A stretch of DNA of 64,000 nucleotides, from assembly GCF_005222815.1 (NCBI RefSeq), contig NZ_STGB01000006.1, positions 868,001-932,000 on the forward strand, in the 5' to 3' direction. Origin of the DNA: Roseomonas sp. AR75. Lineage in GTDB: Bacteria > Pseudomonadota > Alphaproteobacteria > Acetobacterales > Acetobacteraceae. The notes below the pieces were generated by a model. It ran no database searches. It saw nothing but the letters and a program-made list of their open reading frames with translations, and was not told the origin of the DNA. This document shows positions 40,866-49,020 of the stretch, piece by piece (positions within the stretch are counted from its first letter, which is position 1; every line of letters starts with the position of its first letter). The translations under genes were made by a program, and so were the position numbers.

Positions 40866-42005
40866 TCACGCCGGCATCATGGCCAGCGCGATGTCGCGAT
40901 AGATCGCCGCCGCCGCGTGCAACTCGTCAAGCGGCACATGCTCGTCCGGCTGATGCGCCACGGCCAGCGACCCCGGGCCGAGGATGATCCCGGCGGCGCC
41001 CGCGGCGGCCATGTGCACCAGGTCGCAGGCGCCGGGGAAGCCGCGCGGCACATCGGCTTGCGCACCGTGGCGCCGCGCGATCTCGAGCGCGGCCTGCACC
41101 AGCCGATGATCGGCGGGCGTGGCGACTGGCCCGCCGGTGGTCGGCTTGCGCGCGACGATCTCGGCCTCGACCCCTGCGGCGGCGAACAGCGCCTCGATCT
41201 CCGCGACGGCAGCATCTTCCGTCTCGCCGGGCAGCAGGCGACGGTCCAGCAGCAGGTCGCAGGCGTCGGGCACGATGTTGTCGGCCAGTCCCGCGCTGGC
41301 GCGCGTGACGGTCAGGCTGGCGCTGCCGAGCAGGTCGTGGCCCGGGCGCGCGGCGATGTCGGCAGCCAACGCCTCGATCCGCAGCAGCAGCCGCGCGGCG
41401 TCGAGGATGGCGTTGCGGCCGAGATGCGGCGTGCCGCTATGCGCGGTGCGGCCCTTCACGCGCACCACGGGCCGCAGGCTGCCCTTGTGCGCGGTGAAGA
41501 CGGCGTTGTTGGTCGGCTCGCCCACCACGGCAAGGTCCAGCGCCGGCCGGCTGGCGGCGAAGGCCCGCGCGCCGGCGCTCGCCACCTCCTCATCCGCGAC
41601 GAAGGCGGCGATCAGGGTGCCGGACCAGGCATGTCGGTCCGCTGCCAGGGCGGCGCAGGCCTCCACCATCGCTGCCAGGCTGCCCTTCGCATCGCAGGCG
41701 CCGCGCGCGAAGAGCTTGCCGTCGCGGAGCGTCGGCGCGAAGGGCGGCGTGGTCCACCCTTCGCCCGCCTGCACGACGTCGCAATGCGTGTTGAAGGCGA
41801 AGCGCGGCCCGCCGCCATTCGCCAGCGTGGCGACCAGGTTGGGACGGCCGGGGAACAGCTCGTCCAGTCGCACCTCGAAGCCAAGCGCGCGAAACTCCGC
41901 GGCGAGCGGCTCCGTGGCGCGGGATTCGTTGCCGGGGGGATTCTGCGTGTCCGCGGCGCAGAGCATCATCACGCGTTCCACCAGGCGCCCGGCGTCCAGG
42001 CCCAT
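40866..42005 (-). CDS. M20-family metallohydrolase (ArgE/DapE type)
   Basis: A 379-residue di-zinc deacylase/peptidase. FNTHCDVV supplies the first His and catalytic Asp, GACDAKGS the bridging Asp, VADEEVAS the Glu pair, and VAHQPDEHVP the last His; the dimerisation domain insert holds HSGTPHLG. Members remove acyl groups from amino acids (acetylornithine, succinyl-diaminopimelate, N-carbamoyl amino acids). It ends 20 bases before the M24 gene and starts 5 bases after the enolase gene on the same strand, so a N-acylated amino acid derivative is likely in this pathway. Confidence 0.9.
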   Translation of the reverse strand: MGLDAGRLVERVMMLCAADTQNPPGNESRATEPLAAEFRALGFEVRLDELFPGRPNLVATLANGGGPRFAFNTHCDVVQAGEGWTTPPFAPTLRDGKLFARGACDAKGSLAAMVEACAALAADRHAWSGTLIAAFVADEEVASAGARAFAASRPALDLAVVGEPTNNAVFTAHKGSLRPVVRVKGRTAHSGTPHLGRNAILDAARLLLRIEALAADIAARPGHDLLGSASLTVTRASAGLADNIVPDACDLLLDRRLLPGETEDAAVAEIEALFAAAGVEAEIVARKPTTGGPVATPADHRLVQAALEIARRHGAQADVPRGFPGACDLVHMAAAGAAGIILGPGSLAVAHQPDEHVPLDELHAAAAIYRDIALAMMPA

Positions 42006-42010
42006 CCGGC

Positions 42011-43174
42011 TCAGCTCCCCATCGTCCAGATCGGCGCGGGAAGGGCCTTCGCGTCCAGCACCACGCCCATGCCGCGCGCATGGGTAAGGCAGGCAGCGCC
42101 GCGGTGGTAGCGGAGCCCGCGTGCGGGGTCGTCCACGATGCCATAGGCGCCGTACAGCTCCGCATGGCGCGGCCGAACCGCCGTCGCCGCCTGCACTGTC
42201 GCTGCTGTCGCCAGGGCGCCCTCGTTCATCTGCCCGACCATCACCGCAATGCCCGCTTCCTGCAAGGCCTGTGCCTGCGCGAGCAGCGCGCGCGGTCCGC
42301 CCGCCTTCGGCAGCTTCACATGCGCAAGGAAAGGCGGGCCGAGGCGCATCAGCGCCTCCACATCCGCCGCGGTCTTCAACCCCTCATCCGCCATCACGGG
42401 CAGGCCCGTGCGGGACCGTACCGCGGCAAAGGCGGCCCAGTCGCCGGGCGGCGTCGGCTGCTCGACATACTCCAGCGCAAGCCCGTCCAGCAGCGACAGC
42501 CGCGCGACGCTCTCCTCCACGCTCCAGGTGCCGTTGGCGTCAACCGCGAGTTGCACATCCTCGCCGATGGCGCGACGGATCTCCTGCACGCGGATCGCCT
42601 CGTCCCGCGGCGATTCGACGCCAAGCCGCACCTTGATGGCCGTGAATCCTTCGGTCACGTAGCGCGCGGCGCGCGCCACGGCGTCAACCAGCGGCGTGCC
42701 TGCGAAGATGCACTGGTTCGAGGCGATGGGCGGAGGCGGTCCGCGCTCCCCGCCGTCGCCGATCAGCGCGGCAACGGAGAGGCCGCGACTGCGTGCGATG
42801 CCGTCCAGAAGCGCGCATTCCACCAGGTTGCGTGCGATCGGATGCGCCCGGCTGGCGTCCAGAAGCGTCAGCGCGTGATCGGGTTCGTGCGCGCCCAGCA
42901 GCGGTGCGAGGGCTTCCGCGACGAGTGCCGGCACGCGATCGGCCGGAACGCCGCTGGCATAGGCGATGTTGGCGCGCGCCTCGCCCCAGCCTTCGCCACC
43001 CGACCATGCGGCATGCAGGTACAGCGCGTCGAGCCCCGCAACCGGTCCGGAGGAGGCGGTGAAGACCTGCAGCCCATCCGCGTAGGACAGGCAATGACGA
43101 TGCAGCCGGAAGCGCACGGGACGGGAGCATCCGCCTGCACGCGCCGCGTGTAAAGCACCGTCGTTACGGATCAC
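42011..43174 (-). CDS. Enolase-superfamily enzyme, muconate-lactonizing subgroup
   Basis: A 387-residue enolase-family barrel. Metal ligands are in AVDANGTW, YVEQPT and VMADEGL, and the second-side lysine is in HVKLPKAGG, which places it in the muconate-lactonizing subgroup (lactonases, dipeptide epimerases, N-acyl amino acid racemases). Unusually the first motif reads AIKVRLG, so the expected KxK is KxR and the usual catalytic lysine is an arginine. The GTG at 43174 overlaps the LysR stop; a second GTG at 43117 (VRFRLHR) gives a more typical length and is a real alternative. Next to an M20 deacylase, an N-acyl amino acid racemase or epimerase role is attractive but unproved. Confidence 0.85.
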   Translation of the reverse strand: MIRNDGALHAARAGGCSRPVRFRLHRHCLSYADGLQVFTASSGPVAGLDALYLHAAWSGGEGWGEARANIAYASGVPADRVPALVAEALAPLLGAHEPDHALTLLDASRAHPIARNLVECALLDGIARSRGLSVAALIGDGGERGPPPPIASNQCIFAGTPLVDAVARAARYVTEGFTAIKVRLGVESPRDEAIRVQEIRRAIGEDVQLAVDANGTWSVEESVARLSLLDGLALEYVEQPTPPGDWAAFAAVRSRTGLPVMADEGLKTAADVEALMRLGPPFLAHVKLPKAGGPRALLAQAQALQEAGIAVMVGQMNEGALATAATVQAATAVRPRHAELYGAYGIVDDPARGLRYHRGAACLTHARGMGVVLDAKALPAPIWTMGS

Positions 43175-44066
43175 GAAGGCGTGCCAGATCCTCCATCAGC
43201 AACCGCGTCAGCTGTCGCGCCGGCGCTGTCGGAGTACGGCCTTCGGCGACCAGAAGCCCGATGCGCAATTCGTTGATCGCGGCATTCTCGAAGGGCCTCC
43301 ACACCATCTCGCCCCTGGCGATCTCATCGAGGAAGCCGAGCCGCGTGAAGAAGGCGATCCCCATGTTCAGCCGCAGCGCGACCTTCAGTGCCTGGATGGA
43401 GTTCGACACCAGGCGTGGCTTCAGCCCGGCGCGAAAGCGCGCGAAGTCGGGGTCGATATCGGCCGATCGCGGCAAGGGGCCGGCCTGCGCCAGGAATGGG
43501 AAGGCTGCGGCATCCTGGAAGGCGATGGCGCGCCGGTTCGCGAGCGGGTGGTCGGAGGGCATGACCACGCCGATCGGGGCCGGCAGTTCCGCCGCGAAAT
43601 GCACGGCGCGGGTATTGCGCGCGACGAAGGCAAAGCCGAGATCGGCCGCGCCATCCGCGACGAGTTCCGGCACATCGGCTGGCGCCACCGCATCCAGCGC
43701 GTAGGACACAGCGGGGAATTTCGCGCGGAAACGGTCCAGCGCACGAGGCAGGAAATCCACCAGCAGGCTGTCGATGGCGACGATGCTGACATGACCGGAC
43801 CGTGCCCCGCGGAGATCGTCGATCTGCGCGCGCACCGCGTCGAAATCGTGTAGCGTCGCGGTGACGTGGCGCAGCAGCAGCTCGCCCGCCGCGGTCAGGC
43901 GCATCCCGCCATGCAGCCGGTCGAAGAGCCTGGTGCCGAGCTGGTCCTCGAGCTTCAGGATCTGCCGGTTGAGCGCGCTGGCCGCTACGTTCAGGCTGGC
44001 CGCGGCGCGCCGGATCGAGCCGAGCCGCGCCGTCTCCCGGAAATAGGCCAGCGCGGCGGCGTGCAA
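43164..44066 (-). CDS. LysR-family transcriptional regulator
   Basis: A 300-residue LysR regulator. Residues 1-65 hold the winged HTH (RETARLGSIRRAAASLNVAASALNRQILKLEDQLGTRLFDR), residues about 90-295 the two-lobed effector domain. It precedes the enolase, M20, M24, aldolase genes on the same strand and its stop overlaps the enolase start, so it is the first gene of the cluster it probably controls. That arrangement is unusual, since LysR genes are more often divergent from their targets. Confidence 0.92.
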   Translation of the reverse strand: MHAAALAYFRETARLGSIRRAAASLNVAASALNRQILKLEDQLGTRLFDRLHGGMRLTAAGELLLRHVTATLHDFDAVRAQIDDLRGARSGHVSIVAIDSLLVDFLPRALDRFRAKFPAVSYALDAVAPADVPELVADGAADLGFAFVARNTRAVHFAAELPAPIGVVMPSDHPLANRRAIAFQDAAAFPFLAQAGPLPRSADIDPDFARFRAGLKPRLVSNSIQALKVALRLNMGIAFFTRLGFLDEIARGEMVWRPFENAAINELRIGLLVAEGRTPTAPARQLTRLLMEDLARLRDP

Positions 44067-44087
44067 GAGTGCCGATGCCCTACTGCT

Positions 44088-44112
44088 CCCTCCCCCGCAT
44101 TGCGGGGGAGGG
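44088..44112. repeat. Perfect GC palindrome between LysR and enoyl-CoA hydratase genes
   Basis: CCCTCCCCCGCA and TGCGGGGGAGGG are perfect complements around a single T. It lies in the 69-base gap downstream of the enoyl-CoA hydratase gene, upstream of the LysR start. The form (CCCTCCCCCGC...GCGGGGGAGGG, then GTCGGGGTGGGG) resembles a small REP-like intergenic palindrome I have seen as a recurring type in alphaproteobacterial genomes. It may also terminate the upstream operon. Confidence 0.6.
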
Positions 44113-44135
44113 TCGGGGTGGGGTCGCGACCATCA

Positions 44136-44912
44136 TCACGCGCCGCGCCAGACGGGCTTGCGCTTCTCCACGAAGGCCGCGACGCCCTCGTCCTGGTCCT
44201 TCGACTGCAGCGCCTCGATCAGCGCCGGCAGCCGCGCCGCCTGGGCTTCCTGCGCGGAGAGATGCGCGGTGCGCCGCACGCATTGCTTGATGGCGCGGAC
44301 GGAAAGCGGCGCGCAGAGCAAAATCTGCTCAAGCCAACGATCCACCGCGGCGTCGATCTCGTCGTACGGCACCACCTCGTTCACGAGGTGGTAGGCCAGC
44401 GCCTCCGCGGCCGTGATGCGGCGGCCGGTCAGCATCATGCCGAGCGCCATGCGATACGGGATCTGCCGCTGCAGCAGCGCCATGCCGCCATCCAGCGGCA
44501 GGCGTCCGAGCCGTGGTTCCGGCAGGCCCATGGTGGCAGTCTCGGCGGCGACGATCAGGTCGCAGCCCAGCACCATCTCGAACCCGCCGCCAAGCGCATG
44601 GCCGTTGACGCGCGCAATCACGGGCACGTCCAGCGTGGTGCGCAACGCGATGCCGCCGAAGCCGCCGGGGCGAGGCGCGGCCCAGTATTCCAGGCCGGTG
44701 ACGTTGCCGGAATCCTTCACATCGGCGCCGGCGCAGAAGGCGCGCTCACCGGCGCCCGTCAGCACCACGGCGCGGATGTCGCGGTCGCCCTCGATCTCGG
44801 TCCAGATGCGCTGCAGCTCCGCTTCAGTCTTGCGGTCCACGGCGTTCATCGCCTCGGGCCGGTTCAGCGTGACGCGGGCGACGTGGTCCCTGACTTCGAA
44901 GAGAACGCTCAT
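44136..44912 (-). CDS. Enoyl-CoA hydratase/isomerase family protein
   Basis: A 258-residue crotonase-fold protein. FCAGADVKD forms the oxyanion hole with NGHALGGGFEMVLGCDL, and LPEPRLGRLPLDGG follows; one Glu (GGGFE) is present in the active-site region, while the second conventional Glu is at the EPRLG position. It may hydrate or isomerise a short acyl-CoA ester. ATGA overlap with the CoA-transferase gene upstream indicates that the pair makes and then processes a CoA ester. Confidence 0.9.
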   Translation of the reverse strand: MSVLFEVRDHVARVTLNRPEAMNAVDRKTEAELQRIWTEIEGDRDIRAVVLTGAGERAFCAGADVKDSGNVTGLEYWAAPRPGGFGGIALRTTLDVPVIARVNGHALGGGFEMVLGCDLIVAAETATMGLPEPRLGRLPLDGGMALLQRQIPYRMALGMMLTGRRITAAEALAYHLVNEVVPYDEIDAAVDRWLEQILLCAPLSVRAIKQCVRRTAHLSAQEAQAARLPALIEALQSKDQDEGVAAFVEKRKPVWRGA

Positions 44913-46057
44913 TCGGCCGCCATCTGCTTCGTCAGTTCCGCCTTCACCTCGTCGGTGTGACGACCCAGGCTTGGCGGGGCGATTCGCAGGGTGACGGGCG
45001 CGTCGGTCATCTTGATCGGCGAGCCGACCAGGCGCATCGGCTCGATCTCGCCGGGGCCTTCCAGGATCATCTCGTTGATGACCGCCTGCTCGTCCTCCAG
45101 CGCCTCGGCCAGGCTGCGCACCGGCGCGCAGAGCAGGTCCTCGGCTTCCAGCCGCGCCAGCCAGTAGGCGGTGGTGTTGGAAGCGAAGCGCTCGCGGAAG
45201 ATGTTCTGGAGCGCCGGCTTGTTGGCGACCTGTGCGGCGAAATCCGCGAAGCGCGGGTCCTTGCCGAGATGCTCGACGCCGAGCGCCGAGGAGATCGAGC
45301 CAAGCGGGTCGGCCTTGAAGGCACCCACCATGACCAGCGCGCCGTCTGATGTCGGAAAGACGCCGGACAGCGGCATGGCACCCCAGTTCACCTCCTTGCC
45401 GCGCATCAGATAGGCCGCGCCCTCCTGCGTCTGCGCGGCCAGCATCGAATCCAGCAGCGAGACGGCGATGCGTTGGCCGCGGCCGGTCTTCTGGCGCTGC
45501 AGGATCGCGAGCAGCACGCCCTGCACAAGGTGCATCCCCGCGGAGTAGTCGGCGAAGGTGGTGGCGTGGACCGTCAGCGGCTGGTCGGCATTGGAGCGGC
45601 GATGCATGACGCCGCTCATCGCCTGGGCCAGCACGTCCTGCCCGCCCTTGTACGCATAGGGGCCTTCCAGGCCATAGCCGGTGCCGACGGCGTAGATGAT
45701 GCGCGGGTTGATCTTCGACAGGTCCTCCCAGCCGAAACCCAGCCGCTCCATCACGCCGGCGCGGAAATTGTTCACCACGACATCGGAGGTGCGGGCCAGG
45801 TCCAGCACGACCTGCCGCTCCTCCTCCTTCCGCAGGTCCAGCACCACGCTGCGCTTGTTGCGGTTGAGCGAGCAGAAGACCGGCCCGAGCAGCCCGGCGG
45901 GATCGGGGAAGGCCGTGCGGGAGAGATCGCCTTGCGGCCGCTCGATCTTGATCACGTCGGCGCCGTAGTCGGCGAGCATCTGCGTCGCCACCGGCCCCAT
46001 CATCACCTGGGTGAAGTCGATGACGCGGATGCCTTCCAGAGGCAGCGGAGTGGTCAT
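44909..46057 (-). CDS. CaiB/BaiF family CoA-transferase (class III)
   Basis: A 382-residue class III CoA-transferase. The N-terminal VIDFTQVMMGPVATQMLADYGADVIKIERP is the family signature, ending in SLNRNKRSVVLDLR; VSLLDSMLA and LIGSPIKMTD-like VGSPIKMTDAPV follow. The enzyme activates an acid by transferring CoA, using an Asp-CoA thioester intermediate. Start at 46057 overlaps the FAD oxidoreductase stop (ATGA). With the adjoining hydratase it prepares an imported carboxylic acid for breakdown. Confidence 0.92.
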   Translation of the reverse strand: MTTPLPLEGIRVIDFTQVMMGPVATQMLADYGADVIKIERPQGDLSRTAFPDPAGLLGPVFCSLNRNKRSVVLDLRKEEERQVVLDLARTSDVVVNNFRAGVMERLGFGWEDLSKINPRIIYAVGTGYGLEGPYAYKGGQDVLAQAMSGVMHRRSNADQPLTVHATTFADYSAGMHLVQGVLLAILQRQKTGRGQRIAVSLLDSMLAAQTQEGAAYLMRGKEVNWGAMPLSGVFPTSDGALVMVGAFKADPLGSISSALGVEHLGKDPRFADFAAQVANKPALQNIFRERFASNTTAYWLARLEAEDLLCAPVRSLAEALEDEQAVINEMILEGPGEIEPMRLVGSPIKMTDAPVTLRIAPPSLGRHTDEVKAELTKQMAAE

Positions 46058-47400
46058 GCGGCGCGCTCCAGCAGCTTCGCATTGGCCGATGGGATGTCGC
46101 CCGGATCGCCGCCCTGGGCGCGCACGCGGGCGCAGATGTCCTTGACCGGCACGGCGCGCAGCGAGACCCCGCGGCGCGCGGCCAGCGCCGCCGCGATGCC
46201 GGCCGATTGCCCCATCGCCATGCAGGGTGGGATCTCCCGGGAATTCTTCTGCGCCGATTCCGTTGCCGAATAGTGCCGGCCGGCGACGACCAGCCCTTCG
46301 ATCCCCTTCGGCAGCATGGAGCGATAGGGCGTGTAGTAGTCGCGGCCGCGCGCCACCGTGTCCGGGAACCAGACGCGGTCCATCACGTCGTCCTTGGTGA
46401 CCACGTAGTCGCCGATCAGCAGCCGCGTCTGCCGGATGCCAAGCTGTGGCGCGACATCCACGACGAAGCAGTTGGCGAAGCCCGGCATGTTGGCGCGGAT
46501 GAAGTCCACCATCGCATAGATGCGCCTGCGGCCCTCGAAATCCGCCTTGGTCGTGTCGGCGACCGAGATGCCGTCCAGGCCCACCATGTGCGGGCAGTTG
46601 CACCACACCACGCCCGGCAGCGGCGTCTTCAGCCACCACCGATCCCACGACCCGCCGATTATTTTTTTCGCTTGCTTGTCCAGTTCCGCGAAGCGCTGCG
46701 GCTCTTCCCAACGAAAACGCTCGGCGGTGTCGGTGTCCACGCCGCCGAGGCGGAAGACCGTGGTCAGCATGTAGCTGCCATGCACATGCGGGCTGCCGGC
46801 GGCGACCGCCACATCCAGGTCGCCGGTGGCGTCCACCACCACGCCGCCCATGATGGCCTGGCGGCCTTCCTTCGTCTCGCAGATCACGCCGGTGATGCGG
46901 TCGCCCTCCATCACCGCGCGGGAGAACCAGGAATTCAGCCGCACATCCACGCCGGCCTCAGCGATCATCTCGTTGGAGACGCGCTTCCAGCCATCGGGGT
47001 CGAAGGCGGCGGCCATCACGATGGGCTGGACCTTGCCGCCGGCGCGGAAGTCGAACAGGCCCCAGCTCGCCCACTTCATGTGCATCTCGAGCGTGGCGTT
47101 GCGCTCGGCTTCCGGCGGGAAAACGCAGGCGTCGATGCGCGCCATGCGCTCGATCATCTCCATGCACAGGCCGGTGGTGGTGATCTCGTTGCCGTTGTGC
47201 ATGTCGTCCAGCACCAGCACCATCCCGCCCGCAGCGAGACCGCCGAGATAGGGGTAGCGCTCCAGCAGCGTGACGCTCGCGCCTTCGCGCCGCGCGGCGA
47301 CGGCGGCGGCGAATCCGGCGGGCCCGCCGCCGACGACGACGACATCGCTGCGCGCGACGACGGGGGCCTGGCCGGCCGCCTCGGTGATGCGTTCGGTCAT
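46054..47400 (-). CDS. FAD-dependent oxidoreductase (FAD_oxidored family)
   Basis: A 448-residue flavoprotein. VVVVGGGPAGFAAAVAARREGASVTLLER is the FAD-binding Rossmann motif, GVVVDATGDLDVAVAAGSP and the C-terminal EGLVVAGRHYSATESAQKN close the FAD site. Members act as hydroxylases or dehydrogenases on organic acids and amines. A run of seven T (A on the coding strand) lies in QAKKIIGG at 46662-46668. It is 10 bases from the permease gene stop and overlaps the CoA-transferase start. Confidence 0.88.
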   Translation of the reverse strand: MTERITEAAGQAPVVARSDVVVVGGGPAGFAAAVAARREGASVTLLERYPYLGGLAAGGMVLVLDDMHNGNEITTTGLCMEMIERMARIDACVFPPEAERNATLEMHMKWASWGLFDFRAGGKVQPIVMAAAFDPDGWKRVSNEMIAEAGVDVRLNSWFSRAVMEGDRITGVICETKEGRQAIMGGVVVDATGDLDVAVAAGSPHVHGSYMLTTVFRLGGVDTDTAERFRWEEPQRFAELDKQAKKIIGGSWDRWWLKTPLPGVVWCNCPHMVGLDGISVADTTKADFEGRRRIYAMVDFIRANMPGFANCFVVDVAPQLGIRQTRLLIGDYVVTKDDVMDRVWFPDTVARGRDYYTPYRSMLPKGIEGLVVAGRHYSATESAQKNSREIPPCMAMGQSAGIAAALAARRGVSLRAVPVKDICARVRAQGGDPGDIPSANAKLLERAA

Positions 47401-47410
47401 GGGCGTTTCC

Positions 47411-48247
47411 TCAGGCGTTGTTGGCAGGCTGCCAGCGGATGAAGTAGCGCTCGGCCGCGACGATCACGGCGAAGAACAGCACCGAGAAGGCGCTGCCGAC
47501 GATCACGGTCGCGTAGAGCATCGGGCTGTCGAAATTGTACATGGACTGGATGATCAGCGCGCCGATGCCGTAGGTGGAGCCGATCCACTCGCCGACGATG
47601 GCGCCGATCACGGCCGTGGAGGCGGCGATCTTCAAGGCCGAAAAGAGATATGGCAGGGCGTTGCGAAGCCTGAGCTTGAAGAAGATCTCGCGCTCGCTGG
47701 CGGAGAGCACGCGCATCAGCTCCATCGCCTGTGGGTTCACCGATTCCAGCCCGCGCACCATGTTCACCAGCGTGGGGAAGAAGCAGATCAGCGCCGCGAT
47801 GGCGATCTTGGGCTCCATGCCGTTGCCCATCAGCAGCACCAGGATCGGCGCCTTCGCGACGACAGGGATGGTGTTGATCAGCACCACGACGGGGAAGAAG
47901 GCTTCTTCTGCGGTCTTGCGGTGAACGAAGACGGTGGCGACGGCGATGGCCGCCAGATTGCCCAAGGTGAAGCCCGCGAAAGCCTCGATCGCGGTCGGGA
48001 CCAGGTTCGCCAGCAGCACGTCCCACCGCTCGAACAGCGTCGCCAGGACAAGCTGCGGTGACGGCGCGACGAAGCGGGGCACCTCCCAGAACCACACGAT
48101 GAAGGCCCAGAGGCCGATGAAGCCGCCGATTCCCGCCACCGGCAGCAGGCGCCTGCGCCAGGCCAGGCGGCGCATCTTCCTGTGATGCGCTTCCTCGGCC
48201 GCGCGCAGGCCGGGGTCGGCGGAGAGGTCCGCGGTGGTCGTGCTCAT
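47411..48247 (-). CDS. ABC importer permease (NitT/TauT type)
   Basis: A 278-residue permease with six hydrophobic segments and the docking loop RVLSASEREIFFKLRLRNALPYLFSALK. It resembles ThiX/SsuC permeases. The adjacent ATPase overlaps its start and the binding protein precedes the ATPase, making a full importer with one permease type. Confidence 0.92.
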   Translation of the reverse strand: MSTTTADLSADPGLRAAEEAHHRKMRRLAWRRRLLPVAGIGGFIGLWAFIVWFWEVPRFVAPSPQLVLATLFERWDVLLANLVPTAIEAFAGFTLGNLAAIAVATVFVHRKTAEEAFFPVVVLINTIPVVAKAPILVLLMGNGMEPKIAIAALICFFPTLVNMVRGLESVNPQAMELMRVLSASEREIFFKLRLRNALPYLFSALKIAASTAVIGAIVGEWIGSTYGIGALIIQSMYNFDSPMLYATVIVGSAFSVLFFAVIVAAERYFIRWQPANNA

Positions 48248-49020
48248 GCGGCGCGGCGTCCCATGGCGTCACGGAGGCCCGCGACAATGCGGATGAACTC
48301 CGGTGTCTCGCGGATCGTCAGGTCGCGGTCGCGCGGCAGGTCCACCGCGACACGCGCCGCGACACGGCCCGGATTGGCCGCCAGCACAAGCACCTGCTCG
48401 CCGACGAACACCGCTTCATAGACGGAATGCGTGACGAACAGGATGGTGGTGCCCGTCTCCGCCCAGATGCGGCGCAGCTCCTCGTTCAGGCGGTCCCGGG
48501 TGATCTCGTCGAGCGCGCCGAAAGGCTCGTCCATCAGCAGCAGGCGCGGGCCGCCAAGCAGCGCACGCGCGATGGAAACGCGCTGGCGCATGCCGCCGGA
48601 GAGCTCATGCGGAAAGCTGTTCTCCCAGCCTTCCAGGCCGACGAGCTTCAGCAACTCCTTCGGCGTCGGCGCCCCCGGCGGCAGGGACCTTGCGCCGCCG
48701 ACTTCCAGCGGCAGCTCCACATTCTGGATTGCCGTGCGCCAAGGCAGCAGCGCCGCGTCCTGGAAGACGAAGCCCAGCGCCCGGGCCGCGCGCGCTTCCG
48801 CAGGCGTCGTGCCGAATACGGTGGTCGTGCCCGAGGACGGCGCGACCAGGTCCGCCACCACGCGCAGCAGCGTGGATTTTCCGCAGCCGGAGGGACCGAG
48901 CAGCGAGAGGAAGCCGCCCGGCTCCACGTCGAAGGAGACGTCGTGCAGCGCGGTCACGGTGCGGCGGTCCGTAACGAACCGCACCGTCACATTGCGGCAG
49001 TCGACAGCGGCCGTCATCAC
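48244..49020 (-). CDS. ABC importer ATPase (NitT/TauT type)
   Basis: A 258-residue ABC ATPase: Walker A GPSGCGKST, Q-loop FVFQDAALLPW, signature LSGGMRQRVSIARA, Walker B LLLMDEPFGALD and FVTHSVYEAVFVGEQV. Start overlaps the binding-protein stop (ATGA), stop overlaps the permease start. It powers import of the ligand caught by the upstream binding protein. Confidence 0.95.
   Translation of the reverse strand: MMTAAVDCRNVTVRFVTDRRTVTALHDVSFDVEPGGFLSLLGPSGCGKSTLLRVVADLVAPSSGTTTVFGTTPAEARAARALGFVFQDAALLPWRTAIQNVELPLEVGGARSLPPGAPTPKELLKLVGLEGWENSFPHELSGGMRQRVSIARALLGGPRLLLMDEPFGALDEITRDRLNEELRRIWAETGTTILFVTHSVYEAVFVGEQVLVLAANPGRVAARVAVDLPRDRDLTIRETPEFIRIVAGLRDAMGRRAA

Noticed and set aside
39649-42005. 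Ectoine-degradation pair doeA-doeB
   Set aside because: The M24 protein resembles DoeA, but DoeB is an AstE/aspartoacylase-type enzyme, while the partner here is M20; other ectoine genes are absent.
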